This document shows positions 1-6,763 of a DNA stretch of 26,162 nucleotides, piece by piece. Every line of letters starts with the position of its first letter. Position 1 is the first letter of the stretch. The notes under the pieces were generated by a model. It saw only the letters and a program-made list of their open reading frames with translations. It was not told the origin of the DNA and did not search any database. The position numbers were made by a program, and so were the translations under genes. This DNA is from JANMDR01 sp031376425 (lineage in GTDB: Bacteria; Pseudomonadota; Gammaproteobacteria; Burkholderiales; Usitatibacteraceae): positions 1 through 26,162 of the forward strand of contig JANMDR010000116.1 in assembly GCA_031376425.1 (NCBI GenBank), in the 5' to 3' direction.

Positions 1-4
1 AGAA

Positions 5-559
5 ATGCTTTCAGCCGCTTCGGAAGACACCTTGCTCGCCTTGGCCCGTAAAGGTGATGGGAACGCACGCTTGCATTATCGTTTGCGCCAAGTCAAGGCA
101 GGTATATTGGCTGGCGATAAACAATTGCTCAATGAATCAGGCTCTGATGTAGCGGGGCTCTTGGTTAACGGTGGGCCGTACCACGCAGCAAAGGTCGCTG
201 CTTTTTTCGTAGACCTGACTAAAAATCGTGCGGAAATGGGTAAACTTGATTCCGCGCAACTGAAACTCTTAGAGTTTGAAATTTTGAATCTCTATCAGAC
301 CGCAAAGGGAATCAGCGCCCTGTACGGCGATGAACCTTCACAGCGAAATTTCCGAACCTACGCGCAGATTGGTGGATATTTCGGCTTAGCAGAGCCTCGC
401 CAACAATCTATGGAGTCGGCGCTCGGGACGCTTTCGAATATGAACGCGTCGCGCGTGTTAAATGGCTTGCCACCATTTGTGTTGGAAAATCGCCCGAAAA
501 TGAAAGGGAAAATTAGCGCTGATGGCGCTACGGAGATTTTCCAAGTGTTAATACGATGA
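5..559 (+). CDS. hypothetical protein, possibly 5'-truncated
   Basis: A 184-residue protein if the ATG at 5 is used, but the frame is open to the window edge, so the true start may lie upstream. I do not recognise a family. It looks soluble: no signal peptide or membrane segment, a charged, helix-prone first half and a Gly/Tyr-rich middle (YAQIGGYFGLAEP). The stop overlaps the next start as ATGA (556-559), which suggests translational coupling and a shared operon. The partner appears to be exported while this protein does not, unless a signal peptide lies beyond the edge. The codon pattern and coupling make it likely to be a real gene. Its function is unknown. Confidence 0.6.
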   Translation: MLSAASEDTLLALARKGDGNARLHYRLRQVKAGILAGDKQLLNESGSDVAGLLVNGGPYHAAKVAAFFVDLTKNRAEMGKLDSAQLKLLEFEILNLYQTAKGISALYGDEPSQRNFRTYAQIGGYFGLAEPRQQSMESALGTLSNMNASRVLNGLPPFVLENRPKMKGKISADGATEIFQVLIR

Positions 560-1176
560 ATGTCATCAACGTAGTTTGTCGAGTTGGTAACGTTGCAATA
601 TTAAGTATTTGCCTTTTGTCGTCAACGGCAGTGCTGGCATTGGAACCAGATTTACTCACCCCCGTTTTGAGAAACGGACTGTGGGTAATGCAAAATAAAT
701 CTTCTGCTTTCGGTGGCGCTCCAATCACACGCATTTGTGCAGGAACTCGGGAGAAAGAGATTAGTCTGTTGCAAAAGGAGAGAAAGGCGGTTACTCAAAA
801 TTGCAAAATTTTGGATCACCAACGCTCACAGGCTAAAACTTCTTTTAACGCATTGTGTAAGTTCGAAGGCGCGGAAGTAAGTTTATTAGTTGAAAATGTT
901 GGGGACTTCACTAAATCCTTCACTACATCACGAACTGTGGATAGAAATCTTCCTGCTCCATACGTAAAAAATGTCGAAACGCTTGAATATCGTTTTATCG
1001 GGTCGTGTCCAAATGGGATGGCGTCAGGAAGGGTGGAAATTGTTGAAAAAAGTGGCGTGGTGGTCGGGAAATACAATCGTTACCAAGGCGAGCCCGTCGC
1101 TGCTAGCGCAGGGGCTAAAAAGGTACAACCTTCGCCGATTGCAGGGTCTGCTCCAAGCGTACCGGTAGTGAAGTAG
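556..1176 (+). CDS. secreted DUF3617-like protein
   Basis: 206 residues. Residues 1-28 form a signal peptide (hydrophobic AILSICLLSS core, probable cleavage after AVLA). The mature part opens with an RNGLWVMQNKS segment, followed by spaced cysteines (about 61, 82, 102 and 150), the layout I associate with DUF3617 periplasmic proteins (GxW start, conserved Cys). The last 30 residues are a low-complexity Ala/Pro/Ser/Lys tail. It overlaps the upstream gene by 4 bases. The biochemical role of DUF3617 proteins is not established. The family call rests on pattern similarity by eye only; the secretion call is firmer. Confidence 0.6.
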   Translation: MNVINVVCRVGNVAILSICLLSSTAVLALEPDLLTPVLRNGLWVMQNKSSAFGGAPITRICAGTREKEISLLQKERKAVTQNCKILDHQRSQAKTSFNALCKFEGAEVSLLVENVGDFTKSFTTSRTVDRNLPAPYVKNVETLEYRFIGSCPNGMASGRVEIVEKSGVVVGKYNRYQGEPVAASAGAKKVQPSPIAGSAPSVPVVK

Positions 1177-1342
1177 CGCTTTGCCGGTGTTGGTTCTCAT
1201 GTATTGCGGCTAGAAACTGCAAAACACAAATAAATACGCGTCTCACCAAAGTATCCAACCGGTTAACTGATGTTTTTAAGACGATGCCCTGTCATCCTAG
1301 GGTTGTGCTCAAACAACCATAGACGTTTTAAGTGGCTCACCA

Positions 1343-1651
1343 TCAACCCCGCCTTCGCATATGCGGCACCTGCGCCGCCATCTCCCGATAGCTCACCAAT
1401 GCCGCTTCAAGGTCACCCCGCGCCGCCTCCCGCGCCCACTCGACTTCATGGGCGGGGGTATTGTAGGCGGGGGCGACGATAGCAAGCAGGGCTTCAAACT
1501 CTTGCCATTGCAAGGCGTAGACGATGTTTCCTTTCTGCGCTTTAATTTCTGCCCGCAGTGCATCATTCAGAACGCCAATAGCACGCACGGCATGATTGGG
1601 GTTTAACTCAAACCGCACGCCGTGCGTTAGGAAATGCGCCAAGACTTCCAT
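1343..1651 (-). CDS. small hypothetical protein of the element
   Basis: 102 residues starting MEVLAHFLTHGVRFELNP. I do not recognise the family. It is soluble and probably mostly helical, with a basic end (HMRRRG). Its start codon sits in a TTTTGATGG context: the TGA is in register with the stop of the duplicated helicase tail, so in the ancestral arrangement this gene was coupled to the helicase. A 221-bp tandem duplication now places a second copy of the first ~21 codons at 1872-1811, directly behind the intact helicase stop. That copy runs into unrelated frame sequence, so only the distal copy reads the full protein. An alternative start at 1798 would fuse a duplicated helicase tail in frame, but I consider it unlikely. 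Confidence 0.55.
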   Translation of the reverse strand: MEVLAHFLTHGVRFELNPNHAVRAIGVLNDALRAEIKAQKGNIVYALQWQEFEALLAIVAPAYNTPAHEVEWAREAARGDLEAALVSYREMAAQVPHMRRRG

Positions 1652-1692
1652 CAAAACACCTCGCTTGGTTGATTGGATTGGTCGATGTTTTG

Positions 1693-1770
1693 CCGAAGGC
1701 TGCCAAACAAACACGAAGGCTGCCAGACTCTTGGGCTTGGCAGCCTTCGTGTTTGTTTGGCAGCCTTCGG
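1693..1770. repeat. perfect 33-bp inverted repeat
   Basis: The left arm at 1693-1725 and right arm at 1738-1770 are exact reverse complements over 33 bp, separated by 12 bases. Each arm contains the 11-bp word GAAGGCTGCCA twice (or its complement), so the palindrome is built from nested short repeats. As RNA it would be an extremely stable hairpin, and as DNA it could form a cruciform. There is no T-run beside it, so a simple terminator is unlikely. It lies in the extra copy of the helicase tail. Confidence 0.95.
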
Positions 1771-1871
1771 GAAGGCTCCATTCCCAGACCCCATACATCC
1801 CACACTTACGGCATGATTGGGGTTTAATTCAAACCGTACACCGTGTGTTAGGAAATGCGCCAACACCTCCA

Positions 1872-3161
1872 TCAAAACACCTCACTTGGTTGGGTGGATT
1901 GGCCGAGATTTTGCCGAAGGCTGCCAAGATTCTCGAAGGCTGCCACACTCTTGGGTGTGGCAGCCTTCGTGTTTGTTTGGCAATCTTCGGGAAGGCTCCA
2001 TTCCCAAACGCCCTTCATCCCGCACTTTCTAGCGTTTACGTTCAGCTTCTCTTTGGCTCGCTGCAGCGTTCTGTAAGATATTTTTTCCGCCTTGGCTGCT
2101 GCAAAACATTCCTTGGATGCGACTCCGCCATCGGCCAAAAGGTCGTTTAAGAATTCGCAAGCATCATCAACAGCGCTACTGCCTTTATCATCGCTGCATT
2201 CAGCATTCGCCAATATTTCCCGCGCCGTGCCTACCAGTGTATTACCCCATGTCACGTGCGAAGCCTGTACTGCTTGATGCGGTGCGGGTAATGTAACTTG
2301 CGATAGTTCATATGCAAAGCCACCATTATCGCAACCGATGTTTGATTTTGTGCGCATCAATATTCGGCTCGGCTCGCCCTCGGCGGCACCCTGATTTTTA
2401 GCCGCCACCAGCACCACACGGGCAAGCGCCGCAAACGCGATTGAGCCTATTACCCGTTCCGTGGTTTCTCGGCCTGCACTCCCTTTAGAAAAATGCGTAA
2501 TACCGATTACGGCGCAGTTTAATGCGGCACCAAGGTCAACCAATGGTTGCAAGCCTTTGCGCGTGTCGCCGTTGCTATTGGCGTCGCCCTTCACCGCTGA
2601 AACAATAGGATCAACGATTAATAAGCGCACATTACCCAGCGCTTGCGCAGCCTTTTCTAGCTTTGGCATATCGGTAGACGGGTCAAAGGGTTGCTTGCCT
2701 TTTACGCCGTTTGTACCTTGCACAAAATGCACTTTATTAACATCCGCACCCGCTGCAATTAAACGGGGAACTAATGTGGTTGCGGGGTCATCTTCACCGC
2801 TCCAAATCAACACATTACCGGTCGTAGCTTGGGTGCCGTCCGGCCAACAGCCGCCGCTTGAAACAGTAGCGGCAAATGCAATCGCCAAGGTGGTTTTTCC
2901 GGTGCCGGGTGCGCCGCCCAAAATATGAAACTTACCCGCCGCTAACCATCCATGCCAAAGCCAGTTTATGGCTTCAGGAACAATATCGGCTGCACAGGTT
3001 AAAGTGACTTGTTGAGTTTGCGACTGAACGGCTTCATGTGCAGCCGTGCCGTGTTGAAAATAGAGTGCTTCTGCCGTTGCGACAGCGTTATTTATCGCAC
3101 TTGCCACGGCATTATCACCGTAATGCGCCGCCATGTCGTTAAAATCAGTTCCGTCAGTCAT
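1872..3161 (-). CDS. RepA-like AAA+ replicative helicase
   Basis: 429 residues from the ATG at 3161, chosen because it overlaps the primase stop as ATGA and has a GGGGGTG stretch upstream; an ATG at 3197 would overlap the primase more deeply. Residues 82-91 are a Walker A (GGAPGTGKTT), followed by an acidic WSGEDD motif and a Walker B-like LLIVDP near 180-185, then an ITHFSK sensor-like segment. This is the RepA/AAA_25 pattern of hexameric plasmid and phage helicases that unwind DNA at origins. Residues about 336-383 look like a winged-helix region. The last ~45 residues (from GVWEWSLPE) are a repetitive, polar tail encoded by the palindromic repeat. The stop overlaps a second start as TGATG. 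It probably loads at an element origin with the neighbouring primase. Confidence 0.85.
   Translation of the reverse strand: MTDGTDFNDMAAHYGDNAVASAINNAVATAEALYFQHGTAAHEAVQSQTQQVTLTCAADIVPEAINWLWHGWLAAGKFHILGGAPGTGKTTLAIAFAATVSSGGCWPDGTQATTGNVLIWSGEDDPATTLVPRLIAAGADVNKVHFVQGTNGVKGKQPFDPSTDMPKLEKAAQALGNVRLLIVDPIVSAVKGDANSNGDTRKGLQPLVDLGAALNCAVIGITHFSKGSAGRETTERVIGSIAFAALARVVLVAAKNQGAAEGEPSRILMRTKSNIGCDNGGFAYELSQVTLPAPHQAVQASHVTWGNTLVGTAREILANAECSDDKGSSAVDDACEFLNDLLADGGVASKECFAAAKAEKISYRTLQRAKEKLNVNARKCGMKGVWEWSLPEDCQTNTKAATPKSVAAFENLGSLRQNLGQSTQPSEVF
1914..1990. repeat. second, imperfect inverted repeat in the duplication
   Basis: The homologous site in unit 2. The inner arms 1934-1948 and 1955-1969 are perfect (15 bp, 6-base loop). 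The outer arms (1914-1927 against 1977-1990) pair with one G:U and one mismatch, and the stretch between them is unpaired. Relative to unit 1 the loop-proximal bases changed on both sides (CACAC with GTGTG), lengthening the inner stem. It lies inside the coding region of the helicase C-terminus. Confidence 0.9.
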
Positions 3162-4003
3162 AGGAGCACCCCCGTAAAAGTTGGCACAGCTACACAACCA
3201 TTAACGGCACGCGCTGCTGCTGTGGCTTTGGTGACGCCAGTGTTACCTACGGTGTTTCTGTCATCATCGGCACATAAAATAATGGGTAATGTAGGAAACT
3301 TCGCTCGCAAAGTAATCGCCACAGGCTCAAGGTTGCCAGCATCAAAGGCCACAGCCACCAAATAGCCCGTTACTTGGCGAATGGTGGCACCGGTGGCAAA
3401 GCCTTCGGCAATACACAATGCGGTAGCGCCAGATGTATTGCCGATGCTGTAATAGCACCCGCGCTTACGGCCTCCGGTTAAAAAGCGCTTGCTGCCATCA
3501 CCATCAATAAACTGTAGTGAATGTAAGGCCGCACCGTCGCGCACGGGGATAAGCAATGCACCCTTATGCACCCGTGTGCAATGCGCGGTGATGCGTTTAC
3601 GCACAAGGTAGGGGTGGTTTGCGGGTGCTGGTTTAGCCCTGTTCCATATCTTGGCCGCTATCTTTGCCGCTTGGGCATGTTTAGCGGCTTCGTGCGCGGC
3701 GTTTGCAGCTTTAGCATCGGCTAATTGCTGCTTGAAGGCGGCACGCTGGGCAGCAGTTTGCAACGCCGTTAAGGGTAGCAGCGGCGCTTCACGAGCGGCG
3801 TGCCAGCTTGTACTTAAACCCGTGGAATAATCGCCGTAAACACCGCCTGAACCATTCGCAAATAACTTGCACCACGCGGCCTTGTTGGCTCTACCTTTGC
3901 CAGCACCAGCAAAGCGCAGCATCTTATCTGGTTCAATATGTGTTGGTGGTGATAAGCCTGCAAGCTGCATGGCTTCAATGAATTGGCAGGTATTGTTATT
4001 CAT
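3158..4003 (-). CDS. Toprim-domain DNA primase of the element
   Basis: 281 residues from the ATG at 4003; a GTG at 4021 is possible in the same frame. The N-terminal ~90 residues have the AAWCKLFANGSGGVYGDY pattern seen in phage/plasmid primases of the Toprim_3 group, without an obvious four-Cys zinc ribbon. Residues ~90-140 are Ala/Lys-rich and probably helical. The Toprim core follows: glutamate in ALCIAEGFATG, then the acidic ILCADDDRN motif, which would bind Mg2+ for primer synthesis. Upstream it overlaps the 60-codon ORF by 8 bases; downstream it shares ATGA with the helicase. It likely makes primers for the element's own replication. Confidence 0.85.
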   Translation of the reverse strand: MNNNTCQFIEAMQLAGLSPPTHIEPDKMLRFAGAGKGRANKAAWCKLFANGSGGVYGDYSTGLSTSWHAAREAPLLPLTALQTAAQRAAFKQQLADAKAANAAHEAAKHAQAAKIAAKIWNRAKPAPANHPYLVRKRITAHCTRVHKGALLIPVRDGAALHSLQFIDGDGSKRFLTGGRKRGCYYSIGNTSGATALCIAEGFATGATIRQVTGYLVAVAFDAGNLEPVAITLRAKFPTLPIILCADDDRNTVGNTGVTKATAAARAVNGCVAVPTFTGVLL

Positions 4004-4178
4004 ATTGCAGCCCGCCAACACGCCAACACATAATGCTTTTACATAGCTTAATATTAGAGTACACTATATGCAGAGTTTGTTTTTCTAGGGCTACACGGTT
4101 GCCGCCGTCGTAGCCCTTTCCATTGGTGGGTGGTTTATACCTTGGTTTGTGTATTGGCGTATAGATTAGCTTAGGCAT
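3996..4178 (-). CDS. 60-residue ORF between alpA and primase
   Basis: The start overlaps the AlpA stop as TAATG and the stop lies 8 bases inside the primase gene, so ribosomes leaving alpA could re-initiate here and hand over to the primase. The peptide is basic (IHKPRYKPPTNGKGYDGG) with no recognised domain. The middle is encoded by a strong hairpin (4087-4117). The section may matter as RNA rather than protein: small leader ORFs whose translation enables the next gene are known beside C4-type antisense RNAs in phages (icd-ant in P1). A leader role is inference. Confidence 0.45.
   Translation of the reverse strand: MPKLIYTPIHKPRYKPPTNGKGYDGGNRVALEKQTLHIVYSNIKLCKSIMCWRVGGLQYE
4087..4117 (-). 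ncRNA. strong hairpin, possible C4-like regulatory RNA
   Basis: Arms AGGGCTAC (4087-4094) and GTAGCCCT (4110-4117) are perfect complements, extended inward by ACGG/CCGT with a single bulged C, giving a 12-bp stem with a 6-base loop. It lies between alpA and the primase start, just ahead of a short overlapping ORF. Phage C4 and P4 CI antisense RNAs occupy similar operon positions, but I could not match a C4 consensus. The hairpin is directly seen; a regulatory RNA role is hypothesis. Confidence 0.35.
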
Positions 4179-4381
4179 TATTCCACCTCATCATAAGCAC
4201 GCCGCGCTAAAAACTTATCCACCGCCGCCACATCCCACACCGTCGTGCTTGCGCCTAGTTTGAAAGGCTTTGGGAAGGTGCCGTTTTTAACCCAGCGCCA
4301 AATAGTTGCGGGGCTTACGGGTAAGTTGCCAGGCTTGCCGTTTACGGTCGCTAAAGCGCTTATTCGTATGGTCTTCATCAT
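4178..4381 (-). CDS. AlpA family phage regulator
   Basis: 67 residues, the usual AlpA size. A MerR/excisionase-like winged helix-turn-helix fills the protein: LPVSPATIWRWVKNGTFPKP, then the hydrophobic VWDVAAVDKFLARR helix. AGGAG lies 6 bases before the ATG at 4381 (a second ATG follows immediately). A TATAGT -10-like box on the minus strand (4408-4413) could start a short leader, but no good -35 is seen. AlpA proteins regulate integrase or operon expression in satellites and cryptic prophages. It is the first gene of the coupled replication operon here, so it may autoregulate that operon. Normally an integrase is nearby; none is visible. Confidence 0.88.
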   Translation of the reverse strand: MMKTIRISALATVNGKPGNLPVSPATIWRWVKNGTFPKPFKLGASTTVWDVAAVDKFLARRAYDEVE

Positions 4382-4653
4382 TTAACACTCCTGTAATTCG
4401 CATCGCCACTATAAAACGCGAAATGCATTTTCTTAGCGGGCGGCGCAATGGAGCGATAATGCAATACTAAAATAAAATTACAAAGGCTTGATATGGGAAT
4501 ATATTATTGCTCATGGTGAGAACGCTGCACGTTTATAATGACAGCCAAAAAGCACGCTTCAGCATGTTTAGTATTTGTTTGTGTCACTTAGCAAATGCTG
4601 GGCACTACCGTCTGTGCCTTACATTTAAAGCCTCATTTGGGATTCGTTTCAAA

Positions 4654-5685
4654 ATGACAAAATTACCAGCACCATACCTGCTGAAGACGCCTTATTTACG
4701 GGTCTCTACAGTCTATCTATATCGCGCGGTTGCGCTCGCCGGAACGGCATTATTGCTAAGCGCATGCGTGATGGCGCCATCCACGACAACCCCAACAGTA
4801 GTTGCGCCGCCCGAAGCGCCCGTGCGCATCACAACGCCTGTCATTGCCACCATCACCCCACCCGCCACCAATGACCTCCCCTACACGGTTGAAAAAATCA
4901 CCCTACCCGGCCCCGTGGTCGCTTATGTAGCAAAAATAAACATTGCTGACCCACGCACTAAAATTGAAGTAGCTCTAAACGATGATCATGATCCTGATGG
5001 TGCAGGTCCAGCAGTGGGGCAACTTACTACGGTGTCAACGGCGGCGGCAAAACATAACTTTCATATCGCCATGAACGCCAGTTTTTTTGCTGCACCACAG
5101 GCGCGTCCGTATTTAGATAAAGCCATTCGTTACTACGTGGGTAATGGCGCACATCCTGTGGGCTGGCATGTTGGTGGTGGTGGCGTTGGCGGCAAAATAA
5201 TCACCACACCACAAAACGATAAATTGCGTGCCACCATCATGGTGTACCAAAGCCGTAAAATTCGCCTCGCCAATAACGTTACCGAAATGCCAGCAGATAT
5301 CGCCTATGCCGTGAGCGGTAATGCTATGTTGCTACAAGCCAGCAATATACTGCCAAAAATCACTGACCTTACCCGCGCGCCGCGAAGTGCGGTGGGCATC
5401 AGCGCAGATGGTGCAACCCTGTTACTCGTGGCAGTCGATGGCCGTCAAACGGACTATTCCGTTGGGGCATCGCTCTATGAACTCGCGCAAATAATGCTTG
5501 ATTTGCAAGCCTATGATGCGATAAATCTGGATGGTGGCGGCAGCACCGCGATGGTGTTAAAAGATGAAGCAACCGGCGTATTTAGCTTGCTCAATCAACC
5601 GTCGGACGGCTCTGCCAATAAATTTCCACAGCGTGTTGAGCGCCCCGTGGTGGACGTCATTGGTGTGCGAATTTCTGGACGGTAG
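4654..5685 (+). CDS. phosphodiester glycosidase family lipoprotein
   Basis: 343 residues from the ATG at 4654. An upstream ATG at 4507 would put 49 extra residues ahead of a good lipoprotein signal, so I reject it; the ribosome-binding site is weak in both cases. AVALAGTALLLSAC is the signal core with the lipobox Cys at 38, followed by a Pro/Thr-rich linker to about 80. The catalytic-type domain shows NASFF, PRSAVGIS, VDGRQ and LDGGGSTAMV, the pattern of the NAGPA/phosphodiester glycosidase family (named for the human enzyme that uncovers mannose-6-phosphate). A surface or periplasmic role on a sugar phosphodiester is likely; the bacterial substrate is unknown. It stands alone on the plus strand and converges with the epimerase-like gene. 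Confidence 0.85.
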   Translation: MTKLPAPYLLKTPYLRVSTVYLYRAVALAGTALLLSACVMAPSTTTPTVVAPPEAPVRITTPVIATITPPATNDLPYTVEKITLPGPVVAYVAKINIADPRTKIEVALNDDHDPDGAGPAVGQLTTVSTAAAKHNFHIAMNASFFAAPQARPYLDKAIRYYVGNGAHPVGWHVGGGGVGGKIITTPQNDKLRATIMVYQSRKIRLANNVTEMPADIAYAVSGNAMLLQASNILPKITDLTRAPRSAVGISADGATLLLVAVDGRQTDYSVGASLYELAQIMLDLQAYDAINLDGGGSTAMVLKDEATGVFSLLNQPSDGSANKFPQRVERPVVDVIGVRISGR

Positions 5686-5718
5686 GTATTCACGATTACT
5701 TTGCAGGTTCCTGAAAAG

Positions 5719-6585
5719 CTAAATGCTGACCGTGTAATCAGTTTTGAACACATCACCCGCACGCAAGCTAATAACACTTTGCTTTTTACTTAGCTCTTCG
5801 GAACTCTCAGCATCGTCGTCATATCCATGCCAAGGTTCGATACACACATAGGGGGCAGCTGGTTTGGCCCAAATACCCAAGTGTGGGGCACTACCCATAT
5901 GCATTGTAAGTCGGGTAGCGCCGCTGCGATGGGCAAGCCGTAATGCTCGCGAGCGAATGTGCTTAAAAATGAGGGCATCTTCATCAAAAATAGTGGCGGA
6001 AAGGTCTAGCCGTCGATCAAATCGCAACGGGTGGGCAATAGGATTTACGGCCAATAAATCACCTTCTAATTTATAGCATTCACTAACTTCGGGTTTTGAG
6101 AACTCTATAAAGTAATCATCCAAGCTAGCGCCTTCCAGCGGCAGGCGGAAAGCGGGATGCGAGCCAATGGCAAAATACATAGTACCAAGGCTTAAATTTT
6201 CTACCGTGTAGTGCACGTTTAGCGTGCTCATAAACAGACTGAATGTGACAGTGAGCGCGAAATCAAAAGGGTAGATTTGTTTGGTCGTCTGATCTGACCG
6301 TAAACAAAAAATAACGCTTTCAGCCGTATTCGCCTCTAGCTGAAACTTAGCTGACGCTGCGAAGCCGTGAATTGGGAATAAGTAATACTCGCCCTCATGC
6401 ATAAATCCGGCGTTCTTCATGCGACCAACGAAGGGAAATAAAATTGGGGCGCTACCCACCCAAATAGCTGGATCACGCTGCCAGATATATTCATCATCGT
6501 GGTCTAAGCGCCGCAAGCTACGCAGTTCAGCACCAATATTGGAAACCTGACACGAAATATGACTATTTTTTAGGGTAAGTTCCAC
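5719..6585 (-). CDS. aldose 1-epimerase family protein (LacX-like)
   Basis: 288 residues starting at a GTG (6583-6585) with no strong ribosome-binding site. Galactose-mutarotase-fold signatures are present: DPAIWVGSAPILFPFVGR, PIHGFA, GSHPAFRLP and CIEPWHG. The histidines in HGF and GSHPAF and the glutamate in IEPWHG match the catalytic positions of the superfamily, so sugar mutarotation is plausible. The LacX-like branch has poorly known substrates, and hexose-6-phosphates are possible. It is a single-gene unit behind its own -10 box and a palindromic operator candidate. Confidence 0.85.
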   Translation of the reverse strand: MELTLKNSHISCQVSNIGAELRSLRRLDHDDEYIWQRDPAIWVGSAPILFPFVGRMKNAGFMHEGEYYLFPIHGFAASAKFQLEANTAESVIFCLRSDQTTKQIYPFDFALTVTFSLFMSTLNVHYTVENLSLGTMYFAIGSHPAFRLPLEGASLDDYFIEFSKPEVSECYKLEGDLLAVNPIAHPLRFDRRLDLSATIFDEDALIFKHIRSRALRLAHRSGATRLTMHMGSAPHLGIWAKPAAPYVCIEPWHGYDDDAESSEELSKKQSVISLRAGDVFKTDYTVSI

Positions 6586-6626
6586 AGCAGTTCAAATCAG
6601 CAAGAGCTTGCGTTTAGGTAACAGCA

Positions 6627-6655
6627 TGACAGATCATACTGTCACCGCAATTATA
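6627..6655 (-). promoter_or_regulatory. -10 box plus palindromic operator candidate
   Basis: On the minus strand a perfect TATAAT (6650-6655) is followed after 5 bases by TGACAG-N6-CTGTCA (6627-6644), a perfect 6+6 inverted repeat that would cover the transcription start and the first ~17 transcribed bases. That is a classic repressor position. No convincing -35 is seen 16-18 bases upstream. The regulator is not identifiable from the window. The only downstream gene is the epimerase-like protein. Confidence 0.5.
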
Positions 6656-6763
6656 CCTATACTTTGTAAAAAAACATGAAGTGACAATTAACAATGCTTG
6701 AATTTTCACATGACGACACATAAACCGTAGTAACACTATTTTGACGGCACTGAACTCTAGTCA

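Larger units (their letters stand above)
1693..1990. other. iteron-like cluster, candidate replication origin
   Basis: The word GAAGGCTGCCA or its complement TGGCAGCCTTC appears seven times in about 300 bp, plus one variant (TGGCAATCTTC), in both orientations. It sits at the distal end of a primase-helicase operon. Satellites such as P4 carry iteron clusters as origins near their replication genes, so an origin function is a reasonable inference. The sequence does not prove it. An alternative is a repeat expanded for its encoded peptide tail or for RNA structure. Confidence 0.3.
1590..2031. repeat. 221-bp tandem direct duplication, two diverged units
   Basis: Unit 1 (1590-1810) and unit 2 (1811-about 2031) both begin GCATGATTGGGGTTTAA and align along their length with period 221. 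On the minus strand each unit carries the last ~45 codons of the helicase (marker GVWEWSLPE), the TGATG junction and the first ~21 codons of the small downstream ORF. The unit nearest the helicase supplies the helicase's present C-terminus; the other supplies the present start of the small ORF. Many point differences separate the units, so the duplication is not recent and is not an assembly stutter. Confidence 0.9.
1343..4381 (-). mobile_element. cryptic satellite/prophage-like replication module
   Basis: Five minus-strand ORFs run as one coupled block: AlpA-like regulator, 60-codon ORF, Toprim primase, RepA-like AAA+ helicase, small ORF. Successive stops and starts overlap by 1-8 bases (TAATG, 8-base overlap, ATGA, TGATG). 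AlpA plus primase plus helicase is the replication/control core of P4-like satellites and related integrative elements. No integrase, capsid, portal or terminase gene is visible and I found no flanking direct repeats that could be att sites. It is therefore either a remnant or an element whose integrase has been lost or lies elsewhere. The limits given are those of the genes; the true ends are not determined. Confidence 0.75.

Noticed and set aside
971..1168. Basic short open frame inside the DUF3617-like gene
   Set aside because: Overlaps a signal-peptide-bearing gene in another frame, with no ribosome-binding site or homology.
1693..1770. 33-bp inverted repeat as a rho-independent terminator
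   Set aside because: No T-run follows on either strand, and the small ORF continues beyond it in the operon direction.
1590..2031. CRISPR array
   Set aside because: Only two long diverged units with nested palindromes; no series of short identical repeats with unique spacers and no cas genes.
1596..2150. Plus-strand open frames across the duplicated palindrome region
   Set aside because: They are mirror readings of the palindromes and of the helicase gene on the other strand; the coding signal and gene couplings favour the minus strand.
4507..4653. Extended N-terminus of the phosphodiester glycosidase
   Set aside because: It would place 49 residues before a good lipoprotein signal peptide; the start at 4654 gives a normal lipobox position.
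1177..4653. att-like direct repeats flanking the mobile module
   Set aside because: I compared the gaps on both sides by eye and found no convincing shared core; element ends remain undefined.
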